Below, piece by piece: positions 1 through 10,338 of a stretch of DNA of 64,000 bases. The notes below the pieces were generated by a model. The model saw nothing but the letters and a program-made list of their open reading frames with translations, made no database searches and was not told the origin of the DNA. Numbering within the stretch: position 1 is the first letter of the stretch; every line of letters begins with the position of its first letter. The stretch is from JAWVFM01 sp038237625 (GTDB lineage: Bacteria; Actinomycetota; Thermoleophilia; Solirubrobacterales; 70-9). The stretch covers positions 186,001 to 250,000 of the forward strand of contig JBBRYM010000002.1 of NCBI GenBank assembly GCA_038237625.1. Direction: 5' to 3'. Position numbers and translations under genes: made by a program.

Positions 1-26
1 TGTTGACAACCGGGAAAACGCAGGGA

Positions 27-2507
<2,481 letters not shown>

Positions 2508-2516
2508 CTACGGCGA

Positions 2517-2545
2517 TTATTGCGGGGTCGGTCGGGGCGTATAGT
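2517..2545 (+). promoter_or_regulatory. Candidate sigma-A promoter for the 74-residue gene
   Basis: A TATAGT -10 box lies at 2540-2545, and a weak TTATTG -35-like hexamer at 2517-2522 is 17 bases upstream of it. The predicted transcript would start near 2552, just before an AAAGGAGG Shine-Dalgarno and the ATG at 2569. The -35 match is poor, so this is a plausible call only. Confidence 0.35.
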
Positions 2546-2568
2546 CGCCGTGCCGAAAGGAGGAGGCG

Positions 2569-2793
2569 ATGGCACGACTGATCAGAATGGACCGCACGGG
2601 GCACACGACCCTGGCGGAGTGGACGGCGGAGGACGAGGCCGCCCTCGCCCTCGCCAGAAGCGCTTTCGCGACCGAGCGTGAACGGGGGATGATCGCCTCG
2701 GCCAGCGGCGAGGGCGGGACCGCGGAGGTCGTGAGGGAATTGCCTGTCGACGCCGAACTCGTGATCATGCGCCGCCCGATCGCGGGCGGCTAG
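2569..2793 (+). CDS. Small conserved-looking protein, unknown function
   Basis: A 74-residue soluble acidic protein with an excellent ribosome site (AAAGGAGGAGGCG just before ATG), which makes it a convincing gene. It starts MARLIRMDRTGHTTLAEW and has no transmembrane segment, signal peptide or cysteine. The middle is an Ala/Glu-rich helix and the end is a short predicted beta segment (AELVIMRRP). I do not recognise the family with confidence. It stands alone between leuS (divergent) and a membrane protein gene. Confidence 0.8.
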   Translation: MARLIRMDRTGHTTLAEWTAEDEAALALARSAFATERERGMIASASGEGGTAEVVRELPVDAELVIMRRPIAGG

Positions 2794-2842
2794 GAACAGG
2801 CCGATACTCCCGGATCCGCCGACTGCCCTCGGCCCCGCCCCG

Positions 2843-3478
2843 TTGACGGGTGGCGGGCTCGACGAGGCCGCGGCCCTGTGGTGGCGCGAGGACGTCAGCG
2901 AACAGACGCTGCGGCGAGACGAGCGACGCTGGACCGCCTGGACCGCGTGGATCGCCGCTGTGTTCGTCGGGCCTGGAATCCTCCTTCTGGTCCTGGAGCC
3001 GCTCACCGCCCCTGTGGCGGCGATCTGCTTCGCCCACGCTTCGCTCATCCCGTGGATCCAAGCGCGGCGGGGAGCCGACCAGGTGACCTCGTTGCCCGGG
3101 CCCGCGACCGGGCCTGACCGGGTCGCGCTCGGATTGCTCGGTGACCTCCTCGGCCATGCCGAGCGCGAGCTCGTCGCGGGCGGGCTTGCCTTACAGCGCG
3201 GCGAGCTCGGGGTATGGCTTCTCGGCACAAGCGGCGCTTACCTCGTTCGTCCCGGTGGCAGGCGGGTGGACTGCTGGTGCGTGCGGGTAGGCGACGCCGG
3301 GGAGCTGCCGCCTGCCGACCGGCTTGCTCACCTCCTGCTGGGACTGCGCGAGGACGAGCTGGGCTTCGCCAAGGTCGCGAACCTGAGCTTCTCGGGAGCG
3401 GTTTGGCGGATCCGCCGGCGGCTGTCTCCGGCTGCGCGGACGGCGCTGGAGCAGGCTGTCCGGCTCGCACGTGGCTGA
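2843..3478 (+). CDS. Hypothetical membrane protein
   Basis: A 211-residue protein with two hydrophobic segments at about residues 34-50 and 55-70, followed by a cytoplasmic-looking domain of about 130 residues. A TTG start at 2843 is the only reasonable early start; there is no strong Shine-Dalgarno, so the first residues are uncertain. Its end overlaps the start of the downstream GNAT gene by 8 bases, which argues for co-transcription. The family was not recognised; the C-terminal region reads like a small sensor or nuclease-related domain, but no catalytic motif is visible. Confidence 0.7.
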   Translation: MTGGGLDEAAALWWREDVSEQTLRRDERRWTAWTAWIAAVFVGPGILLLVLEPLTAPVAAICFAHASLIPWIQARRGADQVTSLPGPATGPDRVALGLLGDLLGHAERELVAGGLALQRGELGVWLLGTSGAYLVRPGGRRVDCWCVRVGDAGELPPADRLAHLLLGLREDELGFAKVANLSFSGAVWRIRRRLSPAARTALEQAVRLARG

Positions 3479-3953
3479 GGTATCGATCGGCTTCGCAGGA
3501 CCGGGCGACGCGGATGCGATCGTCGAACTGTGGACCGAGGCATTCTTGACGGGTCATCCGCAGGGGATCTCGAGCCCGTATTCGTCGCGCGATTTCGACG
3601 ATACCGACGAGGTGGCGGCCATCCTGGTGGCACGGATGGAAGGTGAGATCGTCGGGACCGTCTCCCTTCTCGACCCCGAGCACCCGGGAATCAACCGGCC
3701 GGGAGAGGCGGAGCTTTCGCGGCTGGCTGTGGCGCGACGCGCCCGCTGGAATGGAATCGGCCGCGCGCTGGTTGAGCGCGCGCAGGAGCTCGCGCAGGAG
3801 CGCGGTCAGCATGCGGTGGCGCTCTGGAGTGGGCCTCACCAGATCGAGGGACACGCTCTCTACGAGTCGCTCGGCTACGTTCGCGAGGCGGCTCGCGACC
3901 ACAGCGGCGAGGACGGCCGCGAGCGCCTTGTCTTCGTCAAGCGGCTCGCCTGA
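3471..3953 (+). CDS. GNAT family N-acetyltransferase
   Basis: A 160-residue single-domain GNAT enzyme that would transfer an acetyl group from acetyl-CoA to an unknown amine. The acetyl-CoA binding region is visible as LSRLAVARRARWNGIGRALVERA (split: LSRLAV then ARWNGIGRALV), and the C-terminal strand reads HALYESLGY, typical of motif B. The GTG start at 3471 overlaps the preceding membrane-protein gene by 8 bases. Substrate cannot be assigned from sequence. Confidence 0.9.
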   Translation: MAEVSIGFAGPGDADAIVELWTEAFLTGHPQGISSPYSSRDFDDTDEVAAILVARMEGEIVGTVSLLDPEHPGINRPGEAELSRLAVARRARWNGIGRALVERAQELAQERGQHAVALWSGPHQIEGHALYESLGYVREAARDHSGEDGRERLVFVKRLA

Positions 3954-3962
3954 GGGGCGTGC

Positions 3963-4634
3963 CTAGGCCGGAAGGCCGGCGACGAAATCCTTGAGCTTGG
4001 CCGGGTTCTTTAGCGGTGGCCCGTGACCGAAGACGAGGATCTTCGGCTCCAACGCGGCGATCTTGCGGATGGAGCGGCGGTTCTCCTCGGGGTCGGGAGT
4101 CAGGTAGGGCCGCGGCTCGTGGAGCCCCGGGATCCCGGTCCAGATGTTCATTCCGTTGAGGACGTCGCCGGCAATCAGGACTCCATCGGTTTCGCGGAAG
4201 AAGACAACGTGGCCCCGGGAGTGGCCCGGCGCATCGACGACCCTGAAGCCCGCCACATCGTCACCATCGACAAGCTGCCGGTCGACCGGGTGTGCGGGAC
4301 CGGTGAAGATGGAGTCGTAGAACCTGGCGACGGGATGGTCGGGCTGGCGCTCGTGGATGAGGCTGGGGTCCTCTGCCGCGTCGGCGTCCCCCGCCGGGAC
4401 CCAGTACGGGATGCCGAGCTTCTCGCAGATCTCGTGGCTTGCGCCCTGGTGGTCGGGGTGGGCGTGGGTGATCGCGTGGGCGGTAACGTCGTGACCGTTG
4501 ATCTGGCGCAGGATCTTCTTGCCCGACCGCCTGCCACCCGCGTCGATGAGCACGTCGCCGATCAAAAACGCGTTGACCGCGTTCGGGATCGGGACGGTGT
4601 CGAGCTGCCAGACGCCCTCGGCTACCTGTTTCAT
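3963..4634 (-). CDS. MBL-fold metallo-hydrolase
   Basis: A 223-residue metallo-beta-lactamase-fold hydrolase. The zinc motif HAHPDHQGA is intact, with further ligands in DAPGHSRGH and in the C-terminal FGHGPP segment. The frame is open for another 81 codons upstream, but the ATG at 4634 gives the family-typical beginning MKQVAEGVWQLDT, so the longer reading is rejected. It is convergent with the GNAT gene and divergent from the phosphatase gene, 40 bases away. Substrate unknown. Confidence 0.9.
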   Translation of the reverse strand: MKQVAEGVWQLDTVPIPNAVNAFLIGDVLIDAGGRRSGKKILRQINGHDVTAHAITHAHPDHQGASHEICEKLGIPYWVPAGDADAAEDPSLIHERQPDHPVARFYDSIFTGPAHPVDRQLVDGDDVAGFRVVDAPGHSRGHVVFFRETDGVLIAGDVLNGMNIWTGIPGLHEPRPYLTPDPEENRRSIRKIAALEPKILVFGHGPPLKNPAKLKDFVAGLPA

Positions 4635-4674
4635 GGCAGCGACCCTAACCGCGGCGATAGGAACAATGCCCTGA

Positions 4675-5148
4675 GTGAGCACAAAGGTCCTCTTCGTCTG
4701 CCTTGGAAACATCTGCCGCTCGCCTACGGCGGAGGCGACGATGCGCGCGCTGGTGCGGGAGGCTGAGCGCGACTCGCAGGTAGAGGTCGAAAGCGCTGGA
4801 ACCGGACACTGGCACCTGGGCGACCCGCCCGACTCGCGCTCGACCGCGGCGGCAGCTCGCCGCGGTATCGAGCTCACCGGCGTGGCCCGATTGGTGAGCG
4901 AGGCCGATTTCGCCGACTACGACCTGCTCGTAGCGATGGACCGCTCGAATCGCGACGCGCTCCTTGTGTTGGCACCGGATGCCGATGCGCGGGCGAGGGT
5001 GCGCATGCTCCGCGACTCGCGCGGCGAGGAGATCGAGGTTCCGGACCCCTATTACGGCGGGCCCGAGGACTTCGACGAGGTGCTCGACGTGGTCGCGGAG
5101 GGCTGCCGGGCGCTCCTCGACGAAATCGAAGGCGGGCCTGCGGGGTGA
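4675..5148 (+). CDS. Low-molecular-weight protein-tyrosine phosphatase
   Basis: A 157-residue LMW-PTP/arsenate-reductase-fold phosphatase. The P-loop CLGNICRSP at about residues 9-17 carries the nucleophile Cys and the phosphate-binding Arg, and the general acid is in DPYYGG near residue 124. It starts with GTG at 4675 and ends in a GTGA overlap with the fructosamine kinase gene, so the two are probably translationally coupled. Confidence 0.95.
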   Translation: MSTKVLFVCLGNICRSPTAEATMRALVREAERDSQVEVESAGTGHWHLGDPPDSRSTAAAARRGIELTGVARLVSEADFADYDLLVAMDRSNRDALLVLAPDADARARVRMLRDSRGEEIEVPDPYYGGPEDFDEVLDVVAEGCRALLDEIEGGPAG

Positions 5149-6029
5149 GCGGCCTGCCGCCGGCTCTGCGCGCGAGCCTCGAAGCGGGGCTCGGCGAGGA
5201 GGTCAAGGGAGTGCGACCCGTTGCCGGAGGGGACATCAACGACGGTTGGCGGGTTGAGCTCGTTTCCGGGATGGTTGCATTCGTCAAGTCCCGACTCGAC
5301 GCCACAGGTGCCGACTTCGAGGCAGAGGCGGCCGGACTGGGGTGGCTGGGAGCCGTGGAGGCAGTCGGAGTGCCGCGCGTGCTCGGGCGCGGTGAGCACC
5401 CGGCCTGGCTGGCCCTCGAATGGATCGAGGCCGGCTCGCTCTCGCGGCAGGGCGCCGAGGAGCTGGGCCGAGGGCTCGCGCGCGTTCACAGTGCGGGAGC
5501 CGACGCACACGGAGCGTTGCCGCCGGGTACGCCCGATTCGATCCTCAGGCTCGGCTCGGTGGAGCTGACGATCGAACCGGCCACATCGTGGCCAGATCTC
5601 TATGGCGAGCAGCTGATCGGACCGCTCGCGCGTCGGGCCGCGGACGGCGGCCGGCTCGCGGTGGAGGATGCGCGAGCAATCGACACCGCTCTCCGGCGCC
5701 TCGCGGAGCTCAGCGGCCCCGCAGAGCCGCCCGCGCGCCTGCACGGCGATCTCTGGACGGGCAACGTGCTGGGTGACGGGTCGGGAACCGGATGGCTGAT
5801 CGACCCGGCGGCCTACGGGGGGCACCGCGAGATCGACTTGGCGATGCTGCGCCTGTTTGGCAGCCCCTCAGAGCGGATTTTCTCGGCCTACGACGAGGCC
5901 TTCCCTCTCGGCGACGGCCATCGGGAGCGGGTGGCGCTGTTTCAGATCCTTCCTCTTTTGGTTCACGCGGTGCTTTTCGGCGGCAGCTACGGCGCCGCCG
6001 CAGGGCGTGCTGCCCGGACCTACCTCTGA
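5145..6029 (+). CDS. Fructosamine/ketosamine-3-kinase family protein
   Basis: A 294-residue aminoglycoside-phosphotransferase-fold kinase of the fructosamine kinase family, which phosphorylates sugar adducts on proteins so that they decompose (deglycation). The catalytic loop HGDLWTGN and the metal-binding IDPAAYGGHREIDLA are intact. An N-terminal VAGGDINDGWRVEL region matches the nucleotide loop. The GTG start overlaps the phosphatase stop by four bases. Pairing with an LMW phosphatase gene is a common actinobacterial arrangement. Confidence 0.92.
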   Translation: MSGLPPALRASLEAGLGEEVKGVRPVAGGDINDGWRVELVSGMVAFVKSRLDATGADFEAEAAGLGWLGAVEAVGVPRVLGRGEHPAWLALEWIEAGSLSRQGAEELGRGLARVHSAGADAHGALPPGTPDSILRLGSVELTIEPATSWPDLYGEQLIGPLARRAADGGRLAVEDARAIDTALRRLAELSGPAEPPARLHGDLWTGNVLGDGSGTGWLIDPAAYGGHREIDLAMLRLFGSPSERIFSAYDEAFPLGDGHRERVALFQILPLLVHAVLFGGSYGAAAGRAARTYL

Positions 6030-6247
6030 GCAGGAGGCCCAGCGGGAATAGCCTGGGGCCCTGCAAGAAGCTCGGGCGCCTGGTGGCGGTTTGGCCGATT
6101 CGGTACGTGCAAGAAGAATGCGGAGATTGCGCAAACACGCCGGACGCCGCCGGGCGGGCTGGAATATGTTGCCGCCTGCGACCGGGAGAGAGAGGAAGCC
6201 GCCGAAGCCGGACGGCAGCCGCTCTCGAAGGTGACGAAAACAGCTTG

Positions 6248-6270
6248 GCCGCGCGAAGGCTACGCGCGGC
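6248..6270 (-). terminator. Stem-loop with T-stretch, likely terminator of the tRNA-Ala locus
   Basis: A perfect 8-bp stem (GCCGCGCG at 6248-6255, CGCGCGGC at 6263-6270) with a 7-base loop. Read on the minus strand it is followed within a few bases by TGTTTTC, so it fits an intrinsic terminator for the minus-strand tRNA-Ala and Phd-like region. Apart from this stem the 288 bases between the kinase stop and position 6318 hold no gene I can support. Confidence 0.5.
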
Positions 6271-6317
6271 GCAGGGCCTGATCGTCACCCCCGGTCGCGT
6301 TTTGCGTGCCAGGGCGA

Positions 6318-6464
6318 CTACTCAGGTGGGCTGAGGCGGACGTGCGGTTTGCCACGGCGGGTGATGAGGAAGCGCTCGCCATCGCGGGCGCGCTCCATGT
6401 ACCAGCCGAAACGGTCGCGGAATTCGTCGATGCCGACGGGCGCCGAAGGCTCCCCGCCCGGCAA
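6318..6464 (-). CDS. Short Phd/YefM-like antitoxin reading frame abutting tRNA-Ala
   Basis: The last 49 codons of the long minus-strand frame read like a Phd/YefM-type antitoxin: GIDEFRDRFGWYMERARDGE followed by RFLITRRGKPHVRLSPPE. A TTG at 6464, two bases past the tRNA 3' end, could start it independently. No toxin gene follows downstream. It may be an orphan antitoxin-like gene expressed from the tRNA transcript, a remnant, or simply the tail of the longer frame. The resemblance is by eye only. Confidence 0.4.
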   Translation of the reverse strand: MPGGEPSAPVGIDEFRDRFGWYMERARDGERFLITRRGKPHVRLSPPE

Positions 6465-6956
6465 GTGGAGCTGGTGGGACTCGAACCCACGGCCTCGTGC
6501 CTGCCAGGCACGCGCTCTAGCCAGCTGAGCTACAGCCCCGAGGCGATAATCGGCCGCCCAGTTTAGAGCAGCCCTTTGGCTGCTCTTCGCCGGCTCAAGA
6601 CGCAGATGCATCGCTCGCATCCCGGCCACCTTTTCAATCGGAAGCAGGTAGCAGGCGTCGACTTCCTCGCAATAAACGCCCACCGCGTCGATCTCGGCGG
6701 GCGTATACGGCAGACGGACCTGCACACCATTCGCCTTGTACCGCGAACTCATGAGGTTCACAACCACGACGTTCCCCTTGCGCAGAGCCCACTTGCATTG
6801 GACTCGAAGCAATTCCGGTCCGAGGTCGAACACCATGTCGTAGCGGGTGTGCTCCGTGAGGGGTCGGAGGACTGGGATCCCTAGCTTCGTGGCTGCCAAC
6901 GCGACGGCGGCCTCCGCGATGTTGCCTTTGTGATTGGAGTTGCCGTTCACGAACAC
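6318..6956 (-). CDS. PD-(D/E)XK endonuclease-like protein (group I intron-associated type), frame reads through tRNA-Ala
   Basis: Residues 1-130 of this 212-codon frame match the free-standing nucleases related to I-Ssp6803I: NHKGNIAEAAVALAATKLGI, an acidic YDMVFDLG strand, and the catalytic QCKWA (Q-x-K variant). The nuclease part ends near 6545; the frame then passes straight through the tRNA-Ala gene and into a Phd-like segment with no stop. GTG at 6956 or, more in keeping with relatives, GTG at 6950 starts it. Whether the true product stops before the tRNA cannot be read from sequence: there is no stop codon until 6318. Confidence 0.65.
   Translation of the reverse strand: MFVNGNSNHKGNIAEAAVALAATKLGIPVLRPLTEHTRYDMVFDLGPELLRVQCKWALRKGNVVVVNLMSSRYKANGVQVRLPYTPAEIDAVGVYCEEVDACYLLPIEKVAGMRAMHLRLEPAKSSQRAALNWAADYRLGAVAQLARARAWQARGRGFESHQLHLPGGEPSAPVGIDEFRDRFGWYMERARDGERFLITRRGKPHVRLSPPE
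6466..6539 (-). tRNA. tRNA-Ala (anticodon GGC)
   Basis: A complete 74-base cloverleaf on the minus strand: acceptor GGGGCTG pairs with CAGCTCC (one G-T), D arm GCTC/GAGC, anticodon stem CGTGC/GCACG with loop CTGGCAG giving GGC, and T arm GTGGG/CCCAC around TTCGAGT. Discriminator base A. CCA is not encoded. No intron. It sits inside an open reading frame that joins a nuclease and an antitoxin-like segment. Confidence 0.97.
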
Positions 6957-7024
6957 ATGTTCGCTTGGGCAGCTTGTCTCGTTGCGCGCGGAGTGTGCCG
7001 AGAGCGGGTTGAAAGCGGTGCGCT

Positions 7025-7918
7025 CTAGGCGCAGGCCTGAGCGGCTGCGCGCTCCGTGTTCCCGACGATCAGGTCCACGATCCGGGGCCAGGCTCCCCTC
7101 GGGAGGTCGTGGCCCATCCCCTCGATGATCTCCAGCCTCGCGCCGGGAATGGCCTCGGCCGTCGCCTCGCCGCCGGACACGCCGATCAGCGCGTCGATGC
7201 TGCCGTGGATGACCTGAGTGGGGACCTTGAGGGTGCCGAGAGCCTCGGTGCGGTCCCCCGATGCAGTGATGGCCATGAGCTGCCGGGCGACGCCGAGAGG
7301 GTTGAAGCCGCGGTCGTAGCTTCGGAGCGCCCTCGCGCGAAGGCCCTCCTCGTCGAACGCGAATCCCTTGGAGCCGATTGCGCGGAACGCCTCGACCGCC
7401 CCGGCCGCGAACCCCTCGCGGTCGCTCGCGGGTGCCCGCAGCAATGCGGCCACGCCTTCGGGCTTCGGCTGACCGACGTCGGAACTGCCGGTCGTCGACA
7501 TGATCGAGGTCAGCGACAGCACCCGCTCGGGATGCGCGATCGCCATCGCCTGGGCGATCATGCCCCCCATCGAGGCGCCAACAAGGTGGGTCTTGTCGAT
7601 CTTCAGGACGTCCAACAGCCCGAACGCATCGTCGGCCATGTCGCTGAGCAGGTAGCTGGCCGAGCTCGTGTCACCGGCAAGCGCGGCCCCCACGTTGGGA
7701 GGAGGTCCGCCGTCGATGGAGCTGGAACGTCCCACATCGCGGTTGTCGAAGCGCACGACGAAGAATCCGCGCCCGGCGAGCAGCCCGCAGAATTCCTCGT
7801 CCCAGCCCAGCATCTGGGTGCCGAGGCCCATGACCAGCAAGAGCGCCGGGTCGTCGCGCTCGCCAAATGTCTCGTAGGCGATCTCGATTCCGCCCACGCG
7901 GGCGCTCTGCTCAGCCAT
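7025..7918 (-). CDS. Alpha/beta hydrolase
   Basis: A 297-residue serine hydrolase of the alpha/beta fold. The nucleophile elbow GASMGG places the serine at residue 116; the acid is in HGSIDALIG and the catalytic histidine in GMGHDLP near the C-terminus. The N-terminal strand-loop VMGLGTQMLGWDEE supplies the oxyanion region. Relatives include many esterases and epoxide-hydrolase-like proteins; the substrate is not evident. It lies just downstream of the DivIVA-like gene with a 14-base gap. Confidence 0.93.
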   Translation of the reverse strand: MAEQSARVGGIEIAYETFGERDDPALLLVMGLGTQMLGWDEEFCGLLAGRGFFVVRFDNRDVGRSSSIDGGPPPNVGAALAGDTSSASYLLSDMADDAFGLLDVLKIDKTHLVGASMGGMIAQAMAIAHPERVLSLTSIMSTTGSSDVGQPKPEGVAALLRAPASDREGFAAGAVEAFRAIGSKGFAFDEEGLRARALRSYDRGFNPLGVARQLMAITASGDRTEALGTLKVPTQVIHGSIDALIGVSGGEATAEAIPGARLEIIEGMGHDLPRGAWPRIVDLIVGNTERAAAQACA

Positions 7919-7932
7919 GGAGCGGAGGTTAC

Positions 7933-8724
7933 TCAGGGACCGGGCTCGTCCTCGACGTCGAGGACGAGCCGGCCGGGGCGCGTGTCGCGCACTCGGAACT
8001 CCAGGTCGGAGCGGCGCTCGAGCTCTTCGAGCAGCGCCACGGGCTCGGAAAGCGTCATCGCGAGCGTCGCTCGCCCGCCCGAGAACCGCATGATCGAGAT
8101 GTTGTCCGCGGCATCGATCGACCGGGCGGCGTCCTCGAAGCCCACCAGCTTCGCGAAGTCGGCGAGGGGGCCGACCTCGACCTCCACCTGGCCCTCGAAA
8201 AGGCCCGTCCCGTCGCCGTGCCCGTTGGCGCTCAGATGCAACGTTTCCGGTACGGCCTCGTCGGGCTGGCCTCCGAGTCGCTTCACCGATTCCTGGATCG
8301 CATCGAGGAGACTCTCCCCTGCCTCTGCCGGCGCGCGGCCCAACACCGCCAGGCGCTCGCAGAGCTCGGCGGCCTCGCTCAGCGCGCTCATGCGGATTCG
8401 GGTCGCCTGCGCGCGAGCCTGCTTCTGCAGGACTTCCACCTCGTCTGCGAGGGCCTCAAGAGCTTGAACGCTCTCGCTGCGAGTCGCGCCCGCTTCAGCG
8501 AGCTCGGCACGCACCGCGCGCAACTGGCGCTCGCGCTCCACAACCTTCGCCGCGAGGTGATCGGCGACACCATCGAGCTCACCGATCCGCGAGTCGCGGA
8601 TCTCGAGGTTCGAAGCGAGCGAGTGGATCTGCCCTGCTTGCGCGTCGTTCCGATCCCGCTGGGCGGCAACGGTCTGGGCAGCAATATCCAGGGCGGCGTC
8701 GACGTGGGCCCGCCGATATCCCAG
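7933..8724 (-). CDS. DivIVA-like coiled-coil protein with non-canonical start
   Basis: The first ATG/GTG/TTG in this frame is GTG at 8541, which would give 202 residues. The frame stays open to 8763 and the extra part reads like a DivIVA N-terminus: GYRRAHVDAALD preceded by RFKRSFL, then a long heptad-rich coiled coil through about residue 120, and a compact alpha/beta C-terminal domain. CTG at 8724 has AAGAGG six bases upstream and is my chosen start; an ATC at 8754 is the other option. DivIVA-type proteins mark curved membranes and organise polar growth or division. The end is certain, the start is not. Confidence 0.6.
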   Translation of the reverse strand: MGYRRAHVDAALDIAAQTVAAQRDRNDAQAGQIHSLASNLEIRDSRIGELDGVADHLAAKVVERERQLRAVRAELAEAGATRSESVQALEALADEVEVLQKQARAQATRIRMSALSEAAELCERLAVLGRAPAEAGESLLDAIQESVKRLGGQPDEAVPETLHLSANGHGDGTGLFEGQVEVEVGPLADFAKLVGFEDAARSIDAADNISIMRFSGGRATLAMTLSEPVALLEELERRSDLEFRVRDTRPGRLVLDVEDEPGP

Positions 8725-8798
8725 GAACGACCTCTTGAAGCGAGCCTTCGCGATGTCGCAACGCTAGGCCCAGCGGCGGACGGCAAGGCACTGCCACC

Positions 8799-9380
8799 AT
8801 GCGCCGGATGCCTTTCCCCGAATCGATCCAGACCGAACGTCTCCTCCTACGCCGGTTTATCCCAGACGACCTCGGCGCCATGACCGCCATCTGGTCGGAC
8901 CCGGACGTTCAGGCATCGCTGCGGCCGGACGAGCGCTTCGACCCCGCCACGGCCGCTCAGGAGTCGCTCGACCGTCGGCTCGACAACTGGGAGACCGACG
9001 GCTTCAGCCTGTTTGCCGCGGCCGAGCGCGAGTCAGGCGAGGTCATCGGCTGGGCGGGCGCGTGGCTTCAGGATCTCTCGCGGGCACACACCGGCGAGGT
9101 GGAGGTTGGCTGGACGCTTCGCCGCCCCTGGTGGGGCCGCGGGCTCGCCACCGAGGCCGCGAGCGCGAGCGCCGAGGCCGCATTCACGCATCTGGACGTT
9201 GAACGGGTGATTAGCCTCATCCATCCCTCGAACGAGCGCTCGGTGGCCGTCGCGCGACGCCTGGGCATGGAGCCGGATGGAACGGCCCGGCACAAGGATC
9301 TTCCCGACCTGCAGCTCCTGGTCTACTCGCTGCCCAGGTCGAGCTTTTCCGCCTCACCCCAGAGCCGCTCGAGCCGGTAG
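8799..9380 (+). CDS. GNAT family N-acetyltransferase (RimJ/RimL-like)
   Basis: A 193-residue acetyltransferase of the RimJ/RimL type (Acetyltransf_3): TERLLLRRFIPDDLGAM opens the domain, and EVGWTLRRPWWGRGLATEA is the acetyl-CoA loop, followed by NERSVAVARRLGM. Targets in this family range from ribosomal protein N-termini to small molecules. Its last 58 bases overlap the convergent rsfS gene, so the C-terminal 19 residues are serine-rich and probably not conserved. Confidence 0.92.
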   Translation: MRRMPFPESIQTERLLLRRFIPDDLGAMTAIWSDPDVQASLRPDERFDPATAAQESLDRRLDNWETDGFSLFAAAERESGEVIGWAGAWLQDLSRAHTGEVEVGWTLRRPWWGRGLATEAASASAEAAFTHLDVERVISLIHPSNERSVAVARRLGMEPDGTARHKDLPDLQLLVYSLPRSSFSASPQSRSSR

Positions 9381-9739
9381 CGCTCCCGTAACTCCGGGAC
9401 GAACACATGGAGGACGCAGTCGAGGTAATCGGCGAGGATCCAGCGCGCCTCCGCCTCACCCTCGACCGAGGCGGGCAACAGGTTCTCGTCGTGCTTGAGT
9501 CGCACGTAGACCTCGTCGTGGATCGCCTTTGCCTGACGCTCGTTTCGCGCCGTGCAGACCAGCAGATAGTCCGTATAGCTCACGAGCGCGCGCACGTCCA
9601 GGGCGACCAGGTCCGTGGCCCCCTTCTCGACGGCGATCACGGCGATGCGCCCCGCCAGGTCGCGCGAGACGTCGCCATCGCTCTCCCGCCGGGCAGCGAC
9701 CGCGGCCTCGCGCTCGCGGGCCCCTTCGGCGGGGCTCAT
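9323..9739 (-). CDS. rsfS: Ribosome silencing factor RsfS
   Basis: A 138-residue RsfS/Iojap-family protein that binds ribosomal protein L14 and blocks subunit joining under starvation. The core is visible as KGATDLVALDVRALVSYTDYLLV, then RQAKAIHDEV and WILADYLDCVLHVF. The ATG at 9739 overlaps the nadD stop as ATGA. An N-terminal extension of about 28 residues precedes the domain. It ends inside the convergent GNAT gene. Confidence 0.95.
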   Translation of the reverse strand: MSPAEGAREREAAVAARRESDGDVSRDLAGRIAVIAVEKGATDLVALDVRALVSYTDYLLVCTARNERQAKAIHDEVYVRLKHDENLLPASVEGEAEARWILADYLDCVLHVFVPELRERYRLERLWGEAEKLDLGSE

Positions 9740-10332
9740 CGGTAGAGCCCCTTCGCGTCGATCATCTCGATCACGGGGTCCGGAACGAGGTACCGAACCG
9801 GTCGGCCTTGGGCAATCCGCCGGCGGATCCGCGTGGACGAGATCCCGAGCTCTGGCATCTCGACCACCTCGTGCCGGGAATCCGCGCCGATCCGGTCCAG
9901 GGTGGCCTCGACCTCGTCGAGCCCCGAACCCGCGCGGGCGGCGATGCCCAGCCGGGCGAGCTCGACGACCCGCTCCGGCCGCGCCCATCGCCCCAGCCCC
10001 TCCGCAACGTCAGCCCCCATCAGGAACCAGAGCTCATCCTCCGGACGCTCGACCGCAAGCGACTCGAGCGTGTCCGCCGTGAAGGAGGGGCCGGGCCGAT
10101 CCACCTCGACGCTGGAGGCCTCGAGCAGCGCGTCGCCGGCCGCGGCAAGGGCGGTCATTTCCATACGCATCTCGGGGCCGGGCTCCGGCTCGATCCGTTT
10201 GTGCGGTGCTTGGCGCGCAGGCACGAGCAGGACCTCGTCGAGGTCGAGCTGCCATGCCGCCTCCCGGGCCAACACCAGGTGCCCGACGTGCGGTGGGTTG
10301 AATGCCCCACCCAGGATCCCGATCGCGGCGAC
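9736..10332 (-). CDS. nadD: Nicotinate-nucleotide adenylyltransferase, no canonical start codon
   Basis: NadD joins ATP and nicotinate mononucleotide in NAD synthesis. The active-site segment IGILGGAFNPPHVGH and the C-terminal ISSTRIRRRI are both present, but the first GTG (10275) lies after the HVGH motif. In frame between the proA TGA (10339-10341) and the motif there are only AGC, GCC, GTC, GCC, GCG, ATC, GGG, ATC and CTG. GTC at 10332, ten bases after GAGGGG, gives the best family-like N-terminus and is used here; ATC at 10323 is the alternative. The nadD frame is the same as the proA frame. Confidence 0.9.
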   Translation of the reverse strand, partial: VAAIGILGGAFNPPHVGHLVLAREAAWQLDLDEVLLVPARQAPHKRIEPEPGPEMRMEMTALAAAGDALLEASSVEVDRPGPSFTADTLESLAVERPEDELWFLMGADVAEGLGRWARPERVVELARLGIAARAGSGLDEVEATLDRIGADSRHEVVEMPELGISSTRIRRRIAQGRPVRYLVPDPVIEMIDAKGLYR

Positions 10333-10338
10333 GGCGCT

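Noticed and set aside
6030..6317. Possible riboswitch (purine-rich, c-di-AMP-like) before the tRNA-Ala locus
   Set aside because: Only one good stem can be drawn and the conserved core motifs could not be found; treated as a terminator region.
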